DNA of 64,000 nt from Calliphora vicina. Lineage: Eukaryota > Arthropoda > Insecta > Diptera > Calliphoridae. Both the position numbers and the translations under genes were made by a program. This document shows positions 35,879 through 47,160 of this stretch, in pieces. Location of the stretch: the NCBI RefSeq assembly GCF_958450345.1, contig NC_088781.1, positions 116,758,431 to 116,822,430 of the forward strand. Direction: 5' to 3'. Each line of letters opens with the position of its first letter. Position 1 is the first letter of the stretch. The notes beneath the pieces are model-generated. The model had not been told where the DNA came from. It did no database searches and saw nothing but the letters and a program-made list of their open reading frames with translations.

Positions 35879-37449
35879 CACTCATTTTTTAATGTGTTCT
35901 GCCCTAATACCCACTCCACCAATTATTTTGAGTAAAATCTCATGTATCCTTTTATTTAAATCCCTACATTTTTAAGCACACTTTTATTTAATACTGTTGC
36001 TTGTTGGTGTTGTTGCAAGTCACGCGTGTTTAAGCACATTTATGTTGCAGTTTACATGTTTTTTTTGCTTTATTTAATATTATATTTTGTTCATGTTCGT
36101 CTTGATAGTGGTTTAATATGAACATTAATGTCAAAATGGCAGCCAAACAATTTTCCATGATGTTACCACATACAGAGACTTTTAGACTTTTTTTTGACGC
36201 TTATTTTTTCTGCAACTTTCTTTTGTTATTTAATACTTGTTCTAGGATTTTATTTTAGTTTGCTAGGAAAAACGTGCTTGTTTGAGGGTCTTGTGATTTC
36301 TCAAGTTTTTTTTTAAGAACTATTTAACATTTTTGTTTAAGAAAATATTTAGTTTTTTTTTTGTTTGCAATATTCTTAGGAGAGTTAATATTGAAGCGTT
36401 GACAAGTTGTGGAGAAGAATATTTGATTTTATAGAGAGGAGCGGAATATATATAATTGAGTGTGTTGCTTAAAAACAAAACAGGAGTTTCAGTTTGACTT
36501 GATATCATGTTGATCAGTTTTTTATGACTGCTATTTCTGTTTTTATTAATTTTAAATATCTTGACAGCAAAAAAATAAACCATTTTCCACTACATCATTA
36601 ACAGGCTTTAAGAATAAAAAATACCCACTGAATTATACTTAAAATACAAAATTAAATTACTCGTAAATTTTTCAAAATATTTGCCAAGTCATTGTCAATA
36701 AATTTGTCATTAATGTTGTCTAATGTAATGGGCGAGTCATCTACAGGCAGCATAATAATAAAAACATATTGATGTAATAAATAAGATTTATCAATTTTAA
36801 CAAAAAAATGAAATTTAAATTTTATTTATACATTTTTCAAAACTTAACGAGCTTTGACATGTTCATGGTAGATGGTTATTTGTAGAATATTCAAGGGTAT
36901 GGGTGGGTGTAACTTGTATATTCAAATGAATATCAAAATTCATGTTTACAAATTCACAAAAACCGCCCTCCATAATACACTAAAAATACAATTACAATCC
37001 CAGCAAGCACCAAAGTTACAATAATCCCAAATCAAAGCATTTCAACCAATATCAAATATTTGAGCAAAATTTAAATATAATGGAATGCTCTAGAATTAGG
37101 ACGGGTTTGCTCACATTTATTTTAACTTTTGTCAAAATTGAACTCAAACTCAAAAATTTTCAAATCTCCACCATTTTGATAGGTGTTTGCTGGGTTTACA
37201 CACAGCTATATATGGGTGTATATGAATCTGCTTAGCAAGTACAAGCAGGAGTACTCTAACATGCCAGTATTTACAATATTCTATGTAAATTTATGGTTAA
37301 ATTATTATATTCAATTTAAAAATCTAACTACAACTGCTACTACAAACAGATACAGACATATTTGAACATATAATTTTGTTATAGTGAAATAATCACCTAA
37401 AATAACATTATTAATAACTTAAATGTATAAATTCTGCAGCAAAAATGTG
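35879..37449. other. non-coding AT-rich DNA
   Basis: No feature supported. Reverse frame 36320-36583 and forward frame 37183-37365 lack recognisable domains. Confidence 0.4.
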
Positions 37450-38226
37450 TTACCAAATTTATATAGGAAAATGTTTGCACTCAAATTTGGTACCAAAATT
37501 TTCTATGGAATATTTCCGGTACAATATTTGGTAACAAATTCTTTCGCAACAAATTTGGTACCAAATTTCTATAGAAAATTTTTTGCACCAAAAATTTGGT
37601 ACCAAATTTCTATAGAAAATTTTTGCACCAAAAATTTGGTACCAAATTTCTATAGAAAATTTTTGCACCAAAAATTTGGTACCAAATATCTATAGAAAAT
37701 TTTTGCACCAAAAATTGGTACCAAATTTCTATAGAAAATTTTTGCACCAAAAATTTGGTACCAAATTTCTATAGAAAATTTTTCCACCAAAAATTTGGTA
37801 CCAAATTTCTATAGAAAATTTTTTGCACCAAAAATTTGGTACCAAATTTCTATAGAAAATTTTTCCACCAAAAATTTGGTACCAAATTTCTATAGAAAAT
37901 TTTTCAACCAAAAATTTGGTACCAAATTTCTATAGAAAATTTTTGCACCAACAAAAATTTGGTACCAAATTTCTATAGAAAATTTTTGCACCAACAAAAA
38001 TTTGGTACCAAATTTCTATAGAAAATTTTTGCACCAACAAAAATTTGGTACCAAATTTCTATAGAAAATTTTTGCACCAACAAAAATTTGGTACCAAATT
38101 TCTATAGAAAATTTTTGCACCAACAAAAATTTGGTACCAAATTTCTATAGAAAATTTTTGCACCAACAAAAATTTGGTACCAAATTTCTATAGAAAATTT
38201 TTGCACCAAAAATTTCGTACCAAATT
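37450..38226 (+). repeat. 40/43-bp palindromic GGTACC satellite
   Basis: About 18 units. Each unit contains the 18-bp perfect palindrome AAATTTGGTACCAAATTT and the TTTCTATAGAAAATTTT module, linked by 'tgcacca'. Units are 40 bp on the left; from about 37940 to 38200 they are 43 bp because of an inserted 'aca' after 'cacca'. The array fades into diverged single units up to about 38490. Open frames on both strands here (37423-37695, 37459-37671, 37729-37911) are repetitive translations caused by the palindromes, not genes. Confidence 0.96.
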
Positions 38227-38490
38227 ATATTCTAAATTCTGTTTTAAAACAAATCAACAGAAATTGGTATCAAAATATTTATAGAAAATGGTGACTTCTT
38301 TTGCTGTTGAAATGTCTACTAAATTTCTGCTAAATTGACTAAATTTCCGCTAAATATGAACTAAATTTCTGTTGAAATTTATATTAAATATCTATTGAAA
38401 TTTGTACTAAATTTCTTTAGAAATTAATACTAAATTGACACACAAATTTAGTACGAAACAATTATTTTGTTTTTCAAATTTTGGTACCAA

Positions 38491-38980
38491 CATAGAAAAA
38501 ACTATTTCTTAAACCGTTTCAATTCAAATATTTGTCTCATATTGAACTGGTTTCAATTATTTCATAATTGAATCAAGTATTCATGTGCTCAAAAACAAAA
38601 TTTTCTGATATTTTCTATTAAAATTTGTGTTTTGAATTTGATTATTTTGACAATTGAATATACAATTTTCGTTATTGGTTGAATTTTAAATACAAAAATG
38701 TTTGAATAGATAATTTTCGTAATTGAAAACGCATTTTTGTTATTTTTTGTGTTTTCAATTACGAAAATTATCTATTCAATCATTTTTGTATTTGAAATTC
38801 AACCAATAACGAAAATTGTATATTCAATTGTCAAAATTATCAAATTCAAAACTCAAAATTCAATAGAAAATATCAGAAAATTTTGTTTTTGAGCACATGA
38901 ATACTTGATTCAATTATGAAATAATTGAAACCAGTTCAATATGTGATAAATGTTTGAATTGAAATATAGCTTTTTCTGTG
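38491..38980. mobile_element. 490-bp fold-back element, 240-bp arms
   Basis: An almost complete long inverted repeat centred near 38740. The left arm runs catagaaaaaactat ... gtaattgaaaac (38491-38730), then a 20-base loop (38731-38750), then gttttcaattac ... atagctttttctgtg (38751-38980). Arms agree with few mismatches, so the inversion is young or conserved. It has no coding capacity. A transcript would form a long double-stranded hairpin. It sits inside the GGTACC satellite domain. Confidence 0.9.
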
Positions 38981-40189
38981 AAGTTTTTATAGAAAAATGT
39001 TCATCGCTCAAACAGATTATTAGATTTTTATAGAACATCTAGCTTGCTAAGCGCACCTAAGTACCCCTAAATAGTACTAAAAAAATGCGAAAGGATTTCA
39101 TAAAATAAAAACTAAATGAATTTAATTAATACTGGATTTTTTGGTGTAGTTTTTAATTGTACAATGTTTTGCCATTGTATGCTATAATTTAGTTGTACTA
39201 TTTATATATACAGTGCCATCTTCTTGTAGTTTCATGAATTATCTTACGAAAAACACTCGAAATTTCTATTTCCACAATGATCACCTAGAGCTTTTAAAGT
39301 TGCTTCACAGTTAACGATGTCATACTTATCAACATTGTTGATAAGACTAAGTTTCTACTAATGAAAATGTTTATAAACATGATGAATGTTGCAAGTAACC
39401 GTTACAGGTCGTTAAATTCAAATTGATAATGTAATTTCGTAACAATAGCCTTTTATTTTTAAATTTCTAGTTCCAGTTTACTGTAATTGTGAGAGTCTTC
39501 AAATTTACTGTGATTTCAGAAATTATTTAATTTAAAATATTAGCTATAAATCTGATAATTTGTTTAATTAAATATATCTTAATAAATTTCATTCTTTATA
39601 ATTCATTTTACTATTCACTCATTCCCTGGCAGACAACAAAAGTTACAATCTAGCGTTTTTTACTCAAAAGTACAAAATGTACATTCACAAATTATGTAAT
39701 TGATTAAAATGTTGTGATGTTTTCATTTTATTTAATAAAAATTGTGTCCCATTTAATCAGTAGCTAGTTGCCTACCTTCACTTCATTCCTTTCTCTGTTT
39801 AAGCCTGTAATAAGCACCTGAAAACATTTTAATGCTATTGTGTTTATAAGAGGCAGACGATGGAGATGGATATTTTTCCCTAGTTAAAAATTACACCAAA
39901 AGGGCTGGTTATAATAATAAAGAATAATATTAAATATCAGTTAAGAAACAGAAATAAGGCTGTGTATAAAAGTAAACATTTAGTAGTTATACGAATTGGG
40001 TACGAAAAATTACAATTTATTACCCAATTAAGGTCCGAAAACGTTTTAAGTACCCAAACATATAAAAATTTAGTACCCGAAAATTTTTGTTTTTCAAAAT
40101 TTTGTACCCAATTTGAAGGGCAAACATTTTCTGTACAAATTATGTACCCAATTTGCAGCCCAAAATTTAGTACCATATTTGAGGAATAA
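38981..40189. other. non-coding DNA
   Basis: Nothing recognised apart from scattered diverged 'gtacccaatt' words at its right end that lead into the next satellite. The frame pair at 39937-40194 is a product of those repeats. Confidence 0.4.
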
Positions 40190-42500
40190 AACATTTTTAT
40201 AAATATTTAGAACTCAATTTCAGAGACGAAAATATTTAGTACTCAATTTTATAGAAAATTTTGTACTAAAGTTTTATAGAAAATTTTGTACTAAAGTTTT
40301 ATAGAAAGTACAAAATGCATAAAAAATTTGTACTAAATTTGCATAAAAAAATTTTCCACCAAAATTTGGTACTAAATTTCTAATAAAATGTCTATAGAAA
40401 TTTTTTGTACAACAATTTTTTACAAACGTTTTTTTAAGAGTTTTTGCTCCAAAATTTGTTCACCAAAAAATTGTTTAGAAAATGAGCTTCTTTCAAATTT
40501 GGTACTTAATTTGTTTAGTCAAATTTCGTCAATAAATTTTGGTACTAAATTGGTTCAGAAAATGTTCGTTTCTCAAATTAGGTACCTATTAAGTTTATAT
40601 AGAAATACTGTGGACCTCCTCTTAAAAGTGGTTGAAATAGCTTTTCTTGTCACAAAATTGGATATTAAATTTGTATAGAATTTTTTTTCCCACAAATTTT
40701 TATAGAAAATGTTAAGTACTAAATTTGAGTAGAAATACTACTTTCTCCCCAAAATCGGATACTAAAGTTTCATCGAAATATAATCTTGCCTCAAACAGGG
40801 TACTGGATTTTAATGGAAATATTCTCTCAAGATTTTCTATAAAAATTTAGTACAAAATTTTCTATAAAAATTTAGTACCAAATTTTCTATAAAAATTTAG
40901 TACCAAATTTTCTATAAAAATTTACTTCCAAATTTTCTATAAAAATTTAGTTCCAAATTTTCTATAAAAATTTAGTTCCAAATTTTCTATAAAAATTTAC
41001 TTCCAAATTTTCTATAAAAATTTAGTACCAAATTTCCTATAAAAATTTAGTACCAAATTTCCTATAAAAATTTAGTACCAAATTTTCTATAAAAATTTAG
41101 TACCAAATTTCCTATAAAAATTTAGAACCAAATTTCCTATAAAAATTTAGAACCAAATTTCCTATAAAAATTTAGTACCAAATTTTCTATAAAAATTTAG
41201 TAGCAAATTTTCTATAAAAATTTAGTAGAAAATTTTCTATAAAAATTTAGTAGAAAATTTTCTATAAAAATTTAGTAGCAAATTTTCTATAAAAATTTAG
41301 TAGCAAATTTTCTATAAAAATTTAGTACCAAATTTTCTATAAAAATTTAGTACCAAATTTTCTATAAAAATTTAGTACCAAATTTTCTATAAAAATTTAG
41401 TACCAAATTTTCTATAAAAATTTAGTACCAAATTTTCTATAAAAATTTAGTACCAAATTTTCTATAAAAATTTAGTACCAAATTTTCTATAAAAAATTAG
41501 TACCAAATTTTCTATAAAAATTTAGTACCAAATTTTCTATAAAAATTTAGTACCAAATTTTCTATAAAAATTTAGTACCAAATTTTCTATAAAAATTTAG
41601 TACCAAATATAGCACAATAAAAATTTAGTACCAAATATAGCACAATAAAAATTTAGTACCAAATTTTCTATAAAAATTTAGTACCACATTTTCTATAAAA
41701 ATTTAGTACCACATTTTCTATAAAAATTTAGTACCACATTTTCTATAAAAATTTAGTACCAAATTTTCTATAAAAAATTAGTACCAAATTTTCTATAAAA
41801 ATTTAGTGCCAAATTTTCTATAAAAATTTAGTACCAAATTTTCTATAAAAATTTAGTACCAAATATACTATTAAAAATTATAAAAATTTTGTACCTAATA
41901 TTTTATAAATATTTAACACATAATTTTCTATACAAATTTTGTACCAATATTCTATAAAAATTTATTATAAAATTTTCTATAAAAATTTAGTACAACATTT
42001 GCTATAAAATAATTTAGTACTAAATTTTCGATAACATATTAGTACTAAATTTTCTAAAAAATTTAAAGTTTAGTTTTTTATAAAAATTTAGTACTAAATT
42101 TTCTTTAAAATTATTTAGTACTAAATTTTCTATAAAATTATTTAGTACAAAATCTTCTATAAAAATTTAGTACTAAAATTTTGCTATCGAATTTTTTATA
42201 AAAATTTAGAACAAAATTCTGTATAAAAATTTAGTACAAAATTTTCCATAAAAAGTTATAAATTTGATACCAAATTTTCGAAAAAAAAATGTTCTATAAC
42301 AATTTTGTAAAAAAATTTTGATGCAAAAACTTTAGGTGCCACAAATTTTCTAAAAAAAAATTAGTACCAAATTTTGGTGAAAAAATTTTCTTTAAAATTT
42401 AGCACTAATGTGTTTTATATCAAATTATTAAAAATAAAATTTTAGTACCTAATTTTGTTACAAAAGTGTTCCTATATAAATTTGGTACCAACATTTCAAG
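40190..42500 (+). repeat. 25-bp TAGTACC satellite with diverged flanks
   Basis: The core at about 40833-41870 has about 40 units of 25 bp built from aaattttctataaaaattt followed by agtacc. Consecutive units share changes (cttcc, gttcc, gaacc, tagca, tagaa, ccaca), showing local spread. Two units near 41606-41640 carry 'atatagcacaataaaa' in place of the usual core. Flanks (40190-40830 and 41870-42500) hold diverged units of varied spacing. The wording links it to the GGTACC satellite at 37450-38226. Confidence 0.95.
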
Positions 42501-43680
42501 CGAATTTTATATTTGTTCCTTGAAAAGAATACTTTTTTGGACACCCTACCTCAATCTACTTCTTATGTAAGCCAATTAATATGAGTATTTGTGTGTCTTG
42601 TGATTAATATGGGAGTATGTGTGTGTTTAAAAGATTAATACATTTAGATATTATGAGAACGTGTATAAGAATACTGCTGTTAACAGAATAATTATAATGG
42701 TTAATTAACAACTCAAGTTAATCAAGTGTAATTAATTATTGCCCCAAAGGGAAATATATGTATAAAAATTTCGTTAAAACAATCACTAGCAATAAATCAA
42801 TTATCAATTAATAAGTTATAAAACAAATTGCATTGCAATACTCATTAATTAAAACAGAAAAGCCCTTAAACTAATAAAAATAAATTGTTATACTTCTACA
42901 ATTAAGTTCCATCATTACAACTAAACTACTTCAATCATACTTTAGTATACTAAGCAATAATTGCTTAATAATATGCAGGAACCCTTAAAATCTCAGCAAT
43001 TTATTTATTCTAATCACAAATCTTTATCATCAATTTACAAAGTCAGCAGTTTTTCTAAATGCATAACAATTCTTAGCTTTTGCAATATGTATTTACTTTA
43101 AAACTCATTTCATTGTTATTTTTATCACTCATACGTTTAGCTGTTTAGCTTCTTCGAAATAAATCAATATTAATCATACGCACTGTGGAACACAGACTTT
43201 TTCTACTTTTTTCCCCCCCCGTTATGCTTTCTAACAATATCAATTTACGGTTGATTAATTTTAATTTATATAGAAAAATATTCCTGAATTTCCAGCCTAA
43301 ACAGTTTAAGACCAATAGATGAGACTATGTAGATGATGATGTGGATGACAACGACGTCTATGACTATCTGTTGAAAGCACTCATGACTTTAAGTGCTCAA
43401 ATTAATGACTTTGAAATGGAAAATGGAAAGACAGTCTGCAAATGTATTCAAAGCACTCAAATAATTTCAAGAGTTTTGTACTTCATAATAAAAAAAAATA
43501 TATGGAAAAACAGGAATCTATTGTACAAATAGTTCAATAAATATGAAACAAATAAAAAAGGGACAAATGTTTAAAGGCAATGTTGAGTGTGTCGAAATGA
43601 GAAATAAATTTAAGGCTTTTTTCAATATGGAATTATGTCAAAGTTTGTTGAAAAATGTTTAATGAAAATTTAATACAATT
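42501..43680. other. non-coding DNA
   Basis: AT-rich, with a short C9 tract near 43214. The frame at 43341-43532 (acidic start DDNDVYDYLLKALMTL) has no recognised family, and no splice site is convincing. Confidence 0.4.
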
Positions 43681-43770
43681 TTAGCGCAATTCAATTCTTT
43701 TCGAAAATTTAGTACCCAATATGAGGGTCCAACATTTATTACAACAATTTAGTACCAATTTAGTATCCGT
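43681..43770 (+). repeat. diverged TAGTACC satellite units
   Basis: Three or four words of the tagtaccaa type at irregular spacing, ending where LINE-associated DNA begins. They show that the satellite-like domain extends to here. Confidence 0.6.
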
Positions 43771-43864
43771 GTGGAGTTTTCAGTCTCCCATCGGACGCGT
43801 CCCAGTTGGCGGATTGGGGGAGGTGTCATCTAGAGCTGTGATATATTTTATACAAATGAATACA

Positions 43865-43986
43865 GGGGCCGAATTACCGCACTCGTGAAAATGTACTAAA
43901 TTTCATGCTCGATATCGAATGCCGTATTCTCAAATCAGAAAATTACGATCGAATTTACTCGATATCGAATGCGGTAATTCGGCCCC
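43865..43986. mobile_element. 122-bp MITE-like element
   Basis: Perfect 17-bp terminal inverted repeats: ggggccgaattaccgca at 43865-43881 and its complement at 43970-43986. Inside, 'ctcgatatcgaatgc' occurs twice in the same direction (about 43909 and 43959). There is no coding potential. The GC-rich ends stand out from the AT-rich surroundings. Confidence 0.75.
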
Positions 43987-44334
43987 AGAGGTGTTGATGA
44001 CTGCTCATGATACAGTTTCATATATTTTCTAAAGTCTTGCTATAGCTATGTTAATAACAGGAGACAGAAAAGCCAATCCATTGCGATACACTTGAAACGT
44101 GTGGTTGCAATGGGATGATATTGGTGATAGGAATATTGCTACTACAAATGAAAAATTTTTGACAAATGGTATTAACATAATCCTCTCTCTTCATTTCCAA
44201 TGTTATAACCCGCGGACCAAAACTGTTGTAACCCTCTCCCACTCTCTTTATACCCCAATTTACTTCCTATCCCCTTCTCCTCTCCCCCCATTTGTAAGGT
44301 TAACATGGTTGGTAGCATTGCCGAGAACCTGAAT

Positions 44335-45575
44335 GACTAGTTGTTAGTGGTTAAAGAAGACTAGTCGCGAACAGCTACCATCAGACGCGAGGGCACTGGT
44401 CGTTTGTAGTACTTATTTGGCTAGTCCTTGTACGCCGTCACTGCTTGAATCGACCCTGTCGATCCTCTGTTTAATACAGTAGCCGCGGGCCAAGCTTCAT
44501 CTGTATTCCCTAAACGGCAAAGTTCGGAGGAGCAGCAACTACATCCAAACGTCCAAAGCAATATGATTCTGAGATTGTCAATACGACATACAGTGAGGTT
44601 GTAAGGAACCCACTGGTTAGAGCCATTATTGACAAGAGCGTTATTGACGGTGCCATTTCTCATGATAAATGGGTGACGATCCGTCAGAAGAACCACACGA
44701 CCCTGAGGAGATTCTGGCATACATCAAGAGCGGTAATTCTAACCTACAAACCGGATGACTCTGCTAGATCTGAACACAAAATTAACACCCAATCACACTC
44801 CAGTACGGTTGGTGACCTATTATGTAGTCCGGACGAAGCGGAGGACTAAAATGTTCTTCTGGTGTCAAACCAGAAACTTCGCAGGATATGTCGGATGACT
44901 GTACTAGCTCTGAGGACAAAATGGAGACCCAATCACACTCCAGTATGGTTGGGGACCTATTCTGTACTCTGGGCGAAGCGAAGGACTAAGATGTTCTTCT
45001 GAAATCTGACCCAGAGGAGTCGACGTAACCGTAATCCGGACCATGGTGAAGGTGATCGAAGTAAACCAAAGAGTACATCCTCTTCTACATTTTGGCTATG
45101 AACCATCTCAATATCTTCATTCTGACTATAGTGATGAAGATACAGTAGCTGCAGCTTAGATGTCAGATGCAGGTAAAATGTGGCTGCTCTCAAGCTACAT
45201 GGTGCACGACCAGGTTGAACCTTCACCAAACAAACTGATAACGACCGTGATGGGTTCTGCAAACCAGGCCAGAACTCCAGTGATTATCGGAGCTGATGCA
45301 AATGCTCACCACACAATCTGGGGTAGCTCAGATGTCAACGCACGAGCTGAGTACATACTAGACTTCATATTAGACTTTAATCTGGTCGTTATCAATAGAG
45401 GTTCAGAACCTACTTTTGTGGTGGCGAATGGACAGGAGATTTTGGGCATTACGCTTGCAAGTGTAAGTCACTCGCAACTCTATAGGAACTGGAAAGTTTT
45501 AAAGGATTGCTCTTTTCAGAATATAAAGCCAAATGGGATGATCAAATGGGATGATCCTATATGAATTACTTCCCT
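44335..45575 (+). pseudogene. LINE 5' part: ORF1-like region and endonuclease domain
   Basis: Near 44560-44720 the plus strand encodes YDSEIVNTTYSEVVRNPLVR and AIIDKSVIDGAISHDKW, a block I associate with ORF1 proteins of RNase H-bearing fly LINEs. At 45160-45564 a long open frame carries an APE-type endonuclease: LLSSYMVHDQVEPSPNKL, TPVIIGADANAHHTIWGSSD, LDFILDFNLVVINRGSEPTF, ITLASVSHS and a final WDDP. The GADANAHH box holds the catalytic Asp/Asn pair. The N-terminal endonuclease boxes and the reverse transcriptase are missing, and ORF1 is interrupted. It may be the same clade as 13015-14158. Confidence 0.85.
44753..45008 (+). repeat. 140-bp tandem duplication inside the LINE fragment
   Basis: The segment starting 'ggatgactctgctag' (44753) recurs at 44893 as 'ggatgactgtactag', followed by the same landmarks aatcacactccagta.ggttgg, gacctatt.tgta and ggactaa.atgttcttctg. 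The period is 140 bp and the copies are diverged. Confidence 0.8.
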
Positions 45576-45599
45576 CACGACCTATGATAGGTAACCTCT

Positions 45600-46205
45600 C
45601 TCTTAGTGAAAATATTTCTGTAAAAATTTAGCACCCAATTTGAGAGAAGAATTTTTATGGAAAATTTTTGCACCAAAATTTGGTACTAAACTTTTCCTAT
45701 ACAACATTTTCTATACAAATTTAGTACCAAATAAGTAAAAAATTTTGTTGGTCAAATTTTGTACCAAATTTTCTATAAAAATTTAGTACCAAATTTTAGG
45801 TGCAAAAGTTTTCTATAAAAACTTAGGCCCAAATTTTGGAGCAAAAATTTAATAAAAATTTAGTACCAAATTGTTACGAAAATTTTTTCTAAAAATTTGG
45901 TACCAATTTGTTGCTAAAAATTAGTGACAATTGTTTCTAAAAATTTAGTACCAAGACAATTTTCTATACAAATTTAGTACCAAATTTGTACGAAATTTTT
46001 TTTTCTAAAAATTTGGTACCAAATTTGTACGAACATTTTTTTTCTAACAATTTGGTACCAAATTTAAAAATTTCTACACAACTTTGGTACAAAATTGGTA
46101 CAAACATTTTCTGAAAAGAAATTTAGTATCCAATTGGTAAGAAAATTGTCTATAAAAATTTAGTACCAAATTGGTACAAAAATTGTCTATAAAAATTTTA
46201 AAAAA
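45600..46205 (+). repeat. diverged TAGTACCAA satellite-like units
   Basis: Irregularly spaced units combining aaaaatttagtaccaaatt with variable linkers (gtgcaaaaa, gtacgaaaatttt). They resume directly after the LINE fragment, as if the LINE had inserted into, or next to, this domain. Confidence 0.8.
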
Positions 46206-47160
46206 ATCTTAACTTAATATTTTAACATTTACAAACAAGTACATACGTATTTTCATACTACATATTATTCTGCTTAATATCTTTGTAAAATAATATATTT
46301 CAAAAGACGTTTTTCTCTCCATGAAATCCTTGAAGGCACAATTCTTTTGTTTTTGGTCTTAATTATGTGGGCTATAAACCTATTAATTGCGTTGTAGCCT
46401 AAAACTAATTAACATTTTTAATAATAATAAAAAAAAATTAACGAAGGCAAACTGTTGTTTTTTCTCAACACATTAAAATAAAACTCAACCCATAGAAGCA
46501 TTTAACATAAAAGCATTTAACTATTTTAGTGGCGTTTTTCTTTGTTTTATTTTCCAAGTGCTGGTGAAAATCAACAATTACAAACACATATAGAGACAAA
46601 TATACTGATACACATACATACACAGTTTAAACATAAAAGTGTTAAACCATTTGGTAGTCTCAGCTCATATACTTCTGAGGCAACACATTAACATACATGC
46701 AACATAAATATACTATATCAACACACTCACGTACAAGAAATCTACTGGTGACCTCAAAACTTAATGTATTTTAAAGCCTACTGCAAATACAACAAGACTC
46801 GGGCTAATGAAGCACAATTTCCATAGTAAAAGTTCATTAAAAATTCAATGTGCGTGCATGGCTTTGTTTATGTGCGTACATATGTATAATATTGTAGTTT
46901 AGATATATTTATGTGGCAATAATCTTACCACCACCACACAACCACCACAAATTCTGTGATGTATTTCCGTTTCCTCACATAAAACGGTTCATAATGTGCT
47001 TAGAAACATTGCTATTGCAACTACAATATGTGCTAGAGTGCAGGAAAAATCATTCTTAATAATTGACTTGCTCACCAAATTTAGTTTCTGTTAGACAAAA
47101 TCCCAACAGGGAGACATAGTAGAAGAAGAAATCGATAGTTTATATATAGAAGATTTTTAA
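46206..47160. other. non-coding DNA
   Basis: Unique AT-rich interval between two blocks of TAGTACC repeats. No gene, RNA or transposon recognised. Confidence 0.4.

Noticed and set aside
37423..37911. Open frames on both strands encoding a repetitive KNLVPNFYRKF-type protein
   Set aside because: They are translations of palindromic satellite units whose length and symmetry keep frames open. The repeat units carry no support for coding selection.
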